NCBI GenBank assembly: GCA_949128115.1
Contig: OX421967.1
Span: forward strand, 8,670,070-8,734,069
Origin: Anaspis maculata
Taxonomy: Eukaryota; Arthropoda; Insecta; Coleoptera; Scraptiidae
Direction of reading: 5' to 3'
DNA length: 64,000 bases
Shown here: piece by piece, positions 24,881 through 34,896 of the stretch
How the letters are laid out: each line of letters begins with the position of its first letter
Numbering within the stretch: the first letter of the stretch is position 1
The notes under the pieces: model-generated
What the model was told of the DNA's origin: nothing
Seen by the model: only the letters and a program-made list of their open reading frames with translations
The model's database searches: none
Translations under genes and position numbers: made by a program

Positions 24881-26425
24881 ACATCACAAGATTCATCACT
24901 AGACATTGAACTTGGACAAAAACTAGCTCAAATTGAACTAAGTATTGATGAAATTTTACTTTTATCCACTTTATTCATGCTCTACGATGATGAACTTAGC
25001 TCAAGGTATTTCACAATTTCCGAGTATCCATGATGATACAGAAAAAGCATTAAGTGAAGTAGTGGAGTCTGTGAAGTCTGTGAAGTCTACATCACCTGTA
25101 GACTCTAGTAAAGGATGGCGGCTGTTGGTGAATATTGTTAAATTTTTGCACTATTTATAATGTATTAAGCAGCAAGTGAGAGGCTTCTCTATCACCTTAA
25201 AAATACATTTGGGATCTAGTGGAACTAATAAAAGCTCTTCAAAAGTCTCTAGGATCATTTCCAGAGTCCCACCTTTTTTTCTCGCCTTTTGCCGTTTCCA
25301 TTGCTTCTCTCCGGTACTTTTTCTCACTTTCCCTAGACTCTTCCTCAAAGTTTCTCTAGACTCTCACGAAAATGAACTTCAAACATTGATACTTTCAAAC
25401 TTACGTCGAGAATCATCATCCATCACTACAATCTACTTGTGGATTTTCCAAAGCTATTTCTGTTGGGTAAACTACCCGACGACTTACAGTAGGACCTTCT
25501 GGACGCATGCAACTTCAAACGTGAGCTTTAAAGTGATCTTTTTCATGACTTGTTCATATAAAGAGCCAAAGTAAAGTCAGATTCAAGTGTCTTGAAAAAC
25601 GAAAACTTCAATTTTTGGATTTTCTGTGAAATACTGAAATGAATACACAACTTTCTAGTTTTAAACTTGGTAATACCGTGGTCAAGCACCTGAAATGCTG
25701 CAATCCAAAAATTATTCTGGAGTTGTTGCAGGAAAAAATTGAAGTCTCCTCTAGCAGGCAAAATTTTCGTTCTCTTTTCGCCTCTTTTTTTCGCCCCCTC
25801 CCCCCTCATCACCCCATCTCTCTTCTGTTCGAGTTGCTGCTAATTGAATTTGTCCGGAAAATTTTACTTTGAAACCGAAATGACGATATCGTGTATCAAT
25901 TACACGCTTCTTTAAACCCGCCGATGCCACTTACATAAAAATTCACCCTCCTCTCATCGAGTTTCGCATTTTTTCCGGGGCGCCTCCGCCATGCCGTGCC
26001 CATAACCGGGGCCGTTGCAGATGAGAGACGCAGGCTCCGTCCTATGCTCCTTTTTAAAAGAAAAGTTTGAAAACGATTAGCCGAAATTTTATCGCTCCTC
26101 ATAATCGAAATTATATCGTTCCTTGCATCGAAGCTGTCGCGTTTACGAGCAAGCAATGATTCGGGGACGGGCAGGGCTGCTGGAAAATGTAAAACTGTAA
26201 CTTTTCAATGTGAGGTGGTTGTCTTCTGGCTGTTCAAGTCGAGCGCTCGTCTGCTGTCCGAACGCAACACTTCGTTGATGAAAGATTTCCAACAAGAATC
26301 CAAATACTCGATTGAAAGCAAAAAGCTGTTTTATCAGCTTCTGCTAACACTAAGTGAATTTGTTGGAACTTTACAGCTGTTTCAAAATGACAACAGACTA
26401 CAGATAAGCCAAAGTCTTGAAAATA
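24881..26425. other. No gene recognised
   Basis: No domain was recognised. A 132-codon plus-strand frame at 25176-25574 is low in informative residues. The segment 25890-26170 is CpG-richer and shows no repeat match in the window. Confidence 0.35.
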
Positions 26426-26429
26426 ATTC

Positions 26430-27270
26430 AGTTTGAACTCAACAGCGCCTCATGGATGCGGTATCCGGACCTTAATATGAACCGATCGTTTTTTTGCTAC
26501 CTTGATGATATTATTGTCGTTTCGAGAACATTTCAGGAGCAAGTCAACCTACTTCTCTAAGTTAAAATTCAACAAGCAAACTTGACTATTATTATTGATA
26601 AATGCAAATTTTTCAAACAATAATTGAAAGACTTCGGTTTTGCTGTCAATACAGGGTGGCCCAACGAAAAAAAAGCACAAATTTTCGGGCACTTGACCTC
26701 ATTTGTTTGTCATCTGTAACATGTTTACTAGACGGACATAAGCCCCGTCAAGGGCTCGGCAGCTTCGAGCCAACCACCTAGAAGGAGCTGTAACTCTCCA
26801 AAAATACTGAAATTGGCATTATCTTGAAAAATTTGCATCGAATCGAAACAAGAAAAAAAATAGCACCGCTATGAAGACAATTGAACCAGCTTTGGAATTA
26901 TGCATCACTCAATCTCGATTATCATTCAAAATTTTCGAAAGAGCTGCCACCCTGACTACAGGGGTAAATTTCCATGGCTAAATCAATAGCAGTTGAACGT
27001 CTCCCTTGAAAACAAAGTTGACCTGTCCAAGCTTATTTCGAAAAAATGAGGGTGAACGCCCAAAAATCTGTCTATTTCGTTTTCAATGGGCCACCTGTAG
27101 AAATGGCTCACCAACAGATCCAGAAAAGGTTCCTCAATGGTGGTATAGGCTTATTCAACAGTTTTCTCCTTTACTTTTTTTTCATCGAATAAATTTCTTA
27201 AAGGAAGCAAAAAAGGATCAAAGATTCCATGAAGTCCGGATTCAGAAAAGTCGTTCATCAGAATCAAACA
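26430..27270 (+). pseudogene. Gypsy reverse transcriptase fragment split by a MITE
   Basis: Before the MITE the reading is FFCYLDDIIVVSRTFQEQV, then a stop, then IQQANLTIIIDKCKFF and DFGFAV. After the MITE it continues NRNGSPTDPEKV. These are the YLDD motif and the following thumb segment of a Gypsy RT. The frame is closed by stops and later degenerates. Removing the MITE plus one TA joins the two halves in frame. Confidence 0.75.
26652..27097. mobile_element. TA-inserting MITE, CAGGGTGGCCCAACGAAA ends
   Basis: The left end is CAGGGTGGCCCAACGAAA and the right end closes in GGGCCACCTG. TA lies at 26650-26651 and 27098-27099. The element is 446 bp and largely self-complementary (AAAAATCTGTC/GCACAAATTTTCGGGC zone). 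A related copy is at about 38408-38841. The TA target suggests Tc1/mariner-type mobilisation. There is no coding capacity. Confidence 0.8.
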
Positions 27271-27359
27271 ATTTTTGGTCTCAGTTCCAATTTTGAGAGG
27301 TCCAAATTTTGGAATCCTGTTTACTATCCATAGTCCAGTAAAATGAGGATTCAACTTGG

Positions 27360-27653
27360 AACAAATTGGGGGCGGGATAAAAAAAATATGACGATATAGA
27401 GAATGGGAAACTGAATAAGAAAAACCAAAGTTTCATTCCAGTCATCCCTGGAAACATGGGAAAAAAAATGGTGAAGATGGAAAAACATGCGCCGCGGTCT
27501 TTCTGCTGAAACGGTGAGAGAACGGTGAGAGATGTGTAAAAACTCTCAGTAACAAAGTTGTAGGAAATTCAATATTCTACAAAAAAGTTTCCGAAGGCAT
27601 ATGTCTAACTTCTTCAGTTTAGCCGTTTATCGCAGTCAAAGTTGCGCGCCGGT
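27360..27653. other. Probable LINE 3' UTR or unassigned sequence
   Basis: This lies just past the stop codon of the minus-strand LINE frame. No poly-A or simple-repeat tail that would mark the LINE end was identified. Confidence 0.35.
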
Positions 27654-29307
27654 CTAGTGAAGTGGAAAAACTGTCCGCGTGACCTTCCTTCTTGGATGCT
27701 GTGAGAACGACAAAAGATATCCAAAACTTGTGAGCGACAAACTGACGCTTGTATTCTTCATGCCTTCCGGCACCGTATTGTAGTACTTCGCGATGTTGTA
27801 GCTGAAGGATCTCTTGAACATCTGAGAGCTGTGTAGAGGAGGGGTTAATCTGCCCTTGAATTGGACATTCATGGTATGGACATCAGTACGAAAGGAAATG
27901 CGGTTGTACAGGTAAGCGGGACACTTGTTTCTCATGATGTCATGGTAGAAAGTCAAGGTATGCAGAAGTTGTCTTCTCTTGTTCATGTTCAGCCAGTAGA
28001 GTTCTCGTAGCTTATATGACACGGGCTCGTTTCTTTTTATGCCGCAGACAAGACGGATGCAAGAGTTCTGCATTCCCTGGATTCTTCGAGCGTCGCTCTC
28101 CAACTGATGCGTTTCGTAGACAATGTCACAGAAGTTGAAATGGGACAAGATTAGGGTGTCGCAGAGCGCCGTCTTGGTCTCGCTATTCAAAAGGTGGCGT
28201 ATTTGGTAGACTCTTCTGAGACTCATGTAATCTCTCTGGAGGCATCTGGAAACATGCTCAGTGAACCTCAAATCACTGTCCATGTACAGGCCAAGGTTGC
28301 GGACAACCTTCACTCCACTGATCTCGTCCTGTCCAAGTCTCAGTCCGATGATGTCGCCACACTGGAGTCTACTCTTTCTTCTGCCGAACAGTATGATGGC
28401 AGTGGCATGGCAATCTGCAGACGATTTGTTAGGGTCAAGCTGAATGCAGTGTTTTTCGGACTCGTTCGCCAGGTTGTCGAGGTCGTAACTCATCGCAGCG
28501 TAGGCCTGTTTCGCTTCACTAGGGTGGAAAGACAAGTATATCTGAGTATCATCAGCGTAGAAATGAGGTGTGCCGGACAGAATGGTTTTGAAGAGTCTCG
28601 AGATGTGGATCTTAAACAGCAACCGTGAAAGTCTTGCACCTTGAGGGACTCCACTCCAGGTGGGGAGAGAGTTCGACTTGTTGTTACTGTATATCACCGA
28701 TTGAGTTCTGTTGTCCAGGAAGGAAGCAAGGAGCTCGACAGCGCTGAGCGAGAGACTAATGTGGCTAAGTTTAGCCTCGAGTTTAGCTTTTAAGATAGCG
28801 TGGTTTAGTGTATCAAAGGCCTTTGTGTAATCGAGGAGGACAAGCAGAGTGCAAAGGCCTCCATCAGTTGCTATCAGTATATCATCGGTAATGTTAACTA
28901 GAGCAGTGTTGCAGCCGTGATCCTTCCTAAAGCCAGACTAAAGTGTCAGTATCAGTTTCTTTTTCTTCAAAAACTCCGTCAACTGTCCCTCCATCACTTT
29001 TTCCAGGATCTTCGAGAGTGTCGGAAGAATACTAATTGGCCGGAGATCCTTGTACCCGGTGACTTCGCTGCTCTTGGGTATAGGCACGACAAGCGCCTCC
29101 TTTCAGCGCCGAGGGAAAACTGCACTCGAAAGAATGTAATTGACGATAATGTGCGATGAATTTGAGGAGGAAAGGTATGCATAGTTTCAATATTTTTGCA
29201 TTGATTCCATCAGCACCAGTCGCATTCGTTTTGATACCATCAATTGTCTTCAGAATATCATTCTCCTCAACAACTCTGAACTCAAAACTTTGCTGTGTAG
29301 TGGACTC
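27654..29307 (-). pseudogene. 5'-truncated non-LTR retrotransposon, reverse transcriptase
   Basis: Read on the minus strand, RT motifs appear in order: DLRPISILPTLSKILEKV (about 29040), SGFRKDHGCNTALV (about 28930), LLDYTKAFDTLNHA (about 28830), WSGVPQGARLSRLLF (about 28660), the catalytic HFYADDTQIYLSF (about 28560) and the VRNLGLYMDSDLRF thumb region. The C-terminal part runs to the stop at 27654. A TAG at 28938-28940 replaces the codon before SGFRK. Downstream of it the frame is open for more than 420 codons, and upstream there is at least one frame change. The type resembles CR1/Jockey-group RTs. The endonuclease is absent, because the LINE stops abruptly at about 29307 where the errantivirus starts. 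Confidence 0.8.
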
Positions 29308-29330
29308 TTAGTAACAATACTTCAGTAATA

Positions 29331-30498
29331 ATGGATCCAGTGCAAAATCCTCCTCAAGGAGTCGGGCAACAGCCTCCGCAGCAAATAGTTGGGGTTGCGA
29401 TGCACTTTAAACCTGAATACCTAAACTGCGTACCCCTTTATGACGGCAACCCCAACGAATTGAATAATTTCTTGACTGCAACGGCATCCATAATAGATAC
29501 CTTTATTGACCAAAACAACCCGCAATGTTTTCAAAATTTATTCATTTTAAAATCGTTGATGAATAAGTTGACGGGAAATGCAAAGATAGCCATAAATATA
29601 TCATCCGTGGAAACATGGGACGACCTTCGCGATACTTTATCGCGGAACTTCAGCGACCTACGGGACGAAATATGCTTAATAAGGGATTTAGTTCTCAGTA
29701 AACAATCCAGCGAAACCAGCCTGCATTTTTATGATAAAGTGGTGGGATTGTTGAACTTGCTTTGCTCATATGTCACGATGCATGAACCAACTGCGGAAGG
29801 TTAAGTTATTAAAAAGGAATTGTATAATAAGTTAGCGCTGAAGACGTTCCTCGCCGGTCTGAGAGAACCCCTCGGAAGCGGAATTCGGGCCATGAGGCCT
29901 CCAGATTTGCAAACCGCCCTTCAATACATTAATGAAGAAAACAATGTGAAATATTACCAGAAATCTTCAAATTCAGGTGGTCAAACCCCACAGAGTTCAA
30001 ACTCAAATACATTTAAGCAAAACTTCCCGTCTCAGCCAATCAATGTACAGCCGCGGCAAATACAAAGACCCAAATTCTCCACAAATAATGCACAATCTTT
30101 CAGAAACCCTAAACCGCAAAATTTCAGACCGAATAATTTCCAAAATAATTATCAAAACAAATATTGATAATATTTCCATAATATTATCAATTATTAATAA
30201 TTATAGTTATATCAATAGTTATCAAAACAGGGACCAGAATGTTTTCAAACCGAACCCGAATTACAGACCATCTACGCCGCCGGTACCCATGAGTATAAGT
30301 ACCAGGCAAACCCAACAGAGACCACCGAATTTCACCCAAAATTACAGACCTAATAATAATTACAACTCTCAGTTCCACCATAACGAAACTCAAGATATCC
30401 CAGAAACTAACGGACCAACTAACGGACCTAATCATCAATATGTAGAGGAGGACGGAATTTTTTTAATGCCGGCCTCAGCGACGGAATTGAACAAGTAA
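29331..30498 (+). pseudogene. gag: Errantivirus gag, one stop and one frame change
   Basis: Gag forms the particle core. The frame opens at an ATG (29331) with a Q/P-rich N-terminus. A capsid-like region follows (YDGNPNELNNFLTA, WDDLRDTLSRNFSDLRDE, FLAGLREPLGSGIRAM), then an N/Q/P-rich nucleocapsid-like tail (RPNNFQNNYQN, NYRPNNNYNSQ). No CCHC knuckle is present, as is usual for errantiviruses. An in-frame TAA at 29802-29804 breaks it after 157 codons. A net +1 frame change lies in the AT-rich stretch at about 30130-30200, after which the tail reads in another frame to the stop at 30498. These breaks should prevent full-length Gag from this copy. The slippery site near its end marks the transition to pol. 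Confidence 0.8.
30459..30465 (+). promoter_or_regulatory. Putative -1 ribosomal frameshift site, gag to pol
   Basis: The heptamer T TTT TTA sits in the gag tail frame with TTT TTA as zero-frame codons. This is the canonical X XXY YYZ pattern. A -1 shift here enters exactly the frame in which pol is open, upstream of the protease DTGA. A downstream stimulatory structure was not assessed. Confidence 0.7.
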
Positions 30499-32783
30499 CC
30501 CTTAATCATAGTGAAGAGCATACAAATCAATTACCGTATGTTATCTTCCCAAATTTTAAAGACTTGAAAATTCTGATGGACACAGGTGCTAGTCAATCCT
30601 TTGTTGATCCGGATATTGCAGAGCAGATTTTCCCAGACACCATTCAATTCGATCCATTTATTGTATCAGACATGTTTTCAACCTCGGCGCATAAATATAG
30701 CGGATGGATGGAAGTTCCCTACATATTTAATCGCCCAGGTGAATTTATGAAATTTCGATTATTCAAATTCCATAATATCTTCAAAGGACTAATTGGCTTG
30801 GACAACTTGCAGTTTTTGAATGCTACTCTGGATTTCAATAGTCAAACACTGGCGACTCCGTTTGGAAACCTGAAAATTCATTTTCAAAATATTCCCCAAA
30901 AACAAATTAATACCTGTTCAATAATCCCTCGTTGGGGACAAATTGTCAAGGTAAGAACCACCATCGCCAATGGTGACATCATCATTCCCCATGTATCATC
31001 ACATGGCCGTGAGATCCCAGAGTGCTTGACCACTGCAAAAAACCATGAAGCCTTCGTAACGGTTATGAATAAGACGGAACAACCCGTCAACCTCGACTTT
31101 TCTGAACCGCTTTATTCAGAACCTCTCGAATCCGAGCCGATTGCTCCTGAAGATTTTCAGAAAAACCCAATGGAATACTCTAATTTCCATAACTTTGATG
31201 ACAAACAATGCAATCAACCCAAAATTCGAACTGAACACATGAATGCTGAGGAAAAAATTGCCATTGAAAACCTTGTAAAAGAATTTTCTCATATTTTTTA
31301 TGATGAAGATACCCCTTTAACTTTCACAAATGCGATCAAACATCAAATTAAAACATCAGACGAAGTGCCAGTATATTCAAAAACTCACAGATACCCTTTC
31401 GTCCATAAAAATGAAGTGAAAACACAAATTCAAAAGATGTTAGACCAAAAAATCATAAGACCCAGCAGTTCGCCATGGAGTTCACCGATCTGGATAGTGG
31501 CAAAGAAACCTGACGCCAGTGGTAGACAAAAATGGCGTATTGTTGTCGACTACAGGAAGTTAAATGAAAAAACTATCGACGACAGGTATCCATTGCCAAA
31601 CATCTCAGATATTCTTGACAAACTGGGACGTTGTCAGTACTTCACCCTGTTAGACCTGGCTTCCGGTTTCCACCAAATTGAAATGGCCCCGGAAGACATT
31701 CAAAAGACCGCATTTACGGTCGAAAACGGGCACTATGAGTACCTACGCATGCCCTTTGGGTTAAAGAACGCTCCGGCGACCTTCCAGCGCGTTGTAGAGA
31801 ATATATTACGCGGGTTACAGAATGAGCTTTGTCTAGTCTATCTAGACGACATAATCATCTTCAGTGTGTCACTTCAGGACCATTTGGTTAACCTAAAACA
31901 AGTTTTTCAACGATTAGAACAAGCGAATTTCAAAATTCAACTGGACAAGTCCGAGTTCCTAAGAAAAGAAGTAAATTACTTGGGTCATGTTGTCACACCC
32001 AATGGCATTAAGCCCAATCCAGAAAAGGTTAGGGCTATTCAAAACTTTCCCATCCCTAAAACGCCAAAGCAGCTAAAAGGATTTCTAGGGCTCTTGGGCT
32101 ACTATAGGAAGTTCATCAAAGACTTCTCGAAACTCACCAAGCCATTGACTAAATGTTTGAAAAAAAGTGCCACAATTACCCATAATGAAGAATTCTTGTC
32201 TTGTTTCGACACATGCAAAAAGGTATTGATGAACGAGCCCATCCTTCAGTATCCTGATTTTTCTAAAACGTTTAACCTGACCACCGATGCGAGCAACGTA
32301 GCCATTGGAGCCGTTTTGTCTCAAGGGCCCATTGGTAATGACCTGCCCTTGGCCTTTGCATCACGAACTCTCAATGATACGGAACAAAACTACTCCACGA
32401 TCGAAAAGGAACTTCTGGCAATTGTGTACGCCGTGAAGTACTTCAGGCCCTATCTCTTTGGGCGTAAGTTTAATATTATCACTGATCACAAACCCTTGAT
32501 ATGGTCATTCTCCCTCAAGGAGCCTAACTCCAAACTGGTCAGGTGGCGCCTCAAGCTCGAGGAATATGATTATAAAATCATCTTTGAAAAAGGAAAATTG
32601 AATTCCAATGCAGACGCTCTATCTCGCATAGAAATCAATATCAATGGAACCAATATACCTCAGAATATTCATGATTATATCAGAGTATTCAATGACGAAT
32701 TAGAAAAAGCCTCTCTAATCGCCAACAAAGACGAACAATCAGAGATCGGTATGCCTTCGACGTCACAAAAAGAAAAATCAAAC

Positions 32784-33215
32784 CGAATCAAAATTTTGAA
32801 TGGAAACCTTTTTGACGCCCCCGAACATTTCTCCCTTGCTCACTGTATTTCTCAAGACCTTATAATGAACAAAGGGATCGCAGTTCAGTTTCGAACAAGA
32901 TTTAATTATATATCGACTCTAACAAAACAACGTGAAGAAGTTGGAGAGGTCGCCTGCTTGAAATTCCCTTCTAGATACGTTTATTATATGATCACGAAGT
33001 CTAGTTACCATGACAAGCCTACCTACGAAAATCTGCAAGAATCACTCACCTATTTAAAAGATCTCTGTTTACGACATAATGTTAAAGATCTTGCTATGCC
33101 AAAAATTTCTTGTGGGCTTGATGGCCTAAAATGGGAAAGAATATCCCAAATGATCGAAACCACCTTTCGGAACACTCCCGTCAATATACGTATTTATATT
33201 CTTAACGAAACCGAG
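32784..33215 (+). other. TARG1/OARD1-like macro domain embedded in pol
   Basis: The roughly 143-residue segment follows the TARG1 (OARD1/C6orf130) pattern end to end. It has a GNLFD start, SLAHCISQD, a KGIAVQF loop, [28 protein letters not shown], a [16 protein letters not shown] loop, and a terminal IRIYIL strand. In human TARG1 the catalytic pair is Lys84 and Asp125. The equivalent positions here are Lys812 (codon 32997-32999) and Asp853 (33120-33122) of pol, both present. The Asp usual in the first GD motif is Asn here (N748). Known family members bind ADP-ribose and hydrolyse ADP-ribosyl esters or O-acetyl-ADP-ribose. Activity here is inference. It lies between RNase H and integrase with no stop or frame change, so it is translated as part of pol. 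Confidence 0.9.
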
Positions 33216-33315
33216 CCCGAAATCGTACCAACAATAGCTATAGACGAAGCCGATGATCAAACCCCCGAACCAGTTGTTATAGATCGCGACCACGAAAACG
33301 ACATCCAGCAGGTAC

Positions 33316-33492
33316 CTGAACCTGATGACCCATTGCCAGAACCTGATGACCTATTACCAGAACCTGATGACCCATTACCAGAACCTGATGACCCATTACC
33401 AGAACCTGATGACCCATTACCAGAACCTGATGACCCATTACCAGAACCTGATGACCCATTACCAGAACCTGATGACCCATTACCAGAGCCTC
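33316..33492 (+). repeat. 21-bp minisatellite encoding (L/V)PEPDDP heptads in pol
   Basis: Eight full heptads plus a partial ninth of the form (L/V)PEPDD(P/L), encoded by near-identical 21-bp units (CCTGATGACCCATTACCAGAA). The last six full units are almost identical in DNA, so expansion is recent. The acidic, proline-rich tract would be an extended linker between the macro domain and integrase. Opposite-strand MGHQVLV frames are shadows of this repeat. Confidence 0.95.
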
Positions 33493-34896
33493 AAAATGAT
33501 GACGGTACTCAACATTCTAATGACCAAGAAAACCCTATTGTTGAAATTCCGATATCTGATGATATATTGAATAAAGATCAAAATCAAATTGAAATCGAAC
33601 TGGTCAATCACTCTCCAGCTCGAACCAAAATTATAAAGCCGTTTCCAAACAGACAGAGATTACTTGTCCAAATCGATAAAAATAATTTCGACACCGAAAT
33701 CATTGACTTTATAAGGGAATACATCGTACCCGAAATAACTTATCACATGATCTTTGATCCCCCAGAAGCATACTATTCATTTTGCGAGACAGTGAGGAAA
33801 ACATTCAAGTGGCCCCACTATAAATTCATTTGTACAAAACGAAAATTGATAGATGTAGAGGAAAACCAAATACCTGAAGTACTACGAAGATATCACGAGA
33901 GCAAGACCAACCATCGCGGTATAAATGAAACAGAGGCAAAAATTAAAAGTCTTTATTATTGGCCTAACATGAAAAGTTCAATTCAGACATACATAAATAC
34001 CTGCGATATCTGCCAACGTACAAAATACGAACGCAACCCCTTGAAACTGGGAATCAATCTAACACCCACAGCAACTAAACCTTTCGAGACGATACATATC
34101 GATACGATAACGATTGATAAGGGAATATTTCTCACGATCATAGATGCATTCTCGAAATACGCTCAAATCTATAAGATACAAAGTCACAACTCAATAGACA
34201 TAATTCAGAGCCTTCTGAAATTCTTTTCACACCTTGGAATTCCAAAGATGATAATTTGTGATAACGGCACAGAATTCAAAAACACAAATTTGAAAGAACT
34301 ACTTGAATTACATAAAATAAAAATTCATTTCATCACTCCTGAAAATCCACAATCCAACGGCATGGTAGAAAGGTTACACAGTACACTGTTAGAACACATT
34401 CGGCTGCTCAACGAACAATTCCCAGCTGAAGATTTGAAGACTAAAACTCTTTTCGCAGTTCTTGCCTATAACCATTCTATACACACCTCAACTGGCGAAA
34501 AACCTATCGAAATTGTATCTGGCCACCTAGAATTAGACGACCCTTTTGACATAAACTGCCAAAAATTACTGACTAGTAATTATGTTCAGAATCACAAAGA
34601 AAAGACCAAACTGTTATACCGTGAACTCAATGACAGGCTACAATAAAATAAAACGAAAACCTTATCAAGACTTAACAAAGACAAAGAACAAATCGAACTT
34701 GACGCTGAACAAGCTATTTACCCTAAAGAAACTAGACGGGTGACCAAAACCCAAAATAAATTCAGGCCACCCATAAAACCCGTTGCAGTTGATAGGAACA
34801 AACATGTTATTGCCACAAAACAACGCAAATATCACATGAGAAACCTTAAGCGACCATTAAAGATCAATAAATTGTTGCAGGTTCGCCCTACTGCTC

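Noticed and set aside
26100..27600. 5' LTR of the errantivirus on the far side of the LINE
   Set aside because: No sequence resembling the 36669-37122 region was found there; the shared repeat at 26.7 and 38.4 kb is a MITE with its own TA-flanked ends.
33277..33570. MGHQVLV (minus) and MTHYQNL (plus) repeat proteins
   Set aside because: Alternate-frame shadows of the [15 protein letters not shown] minisatellite inside pol.
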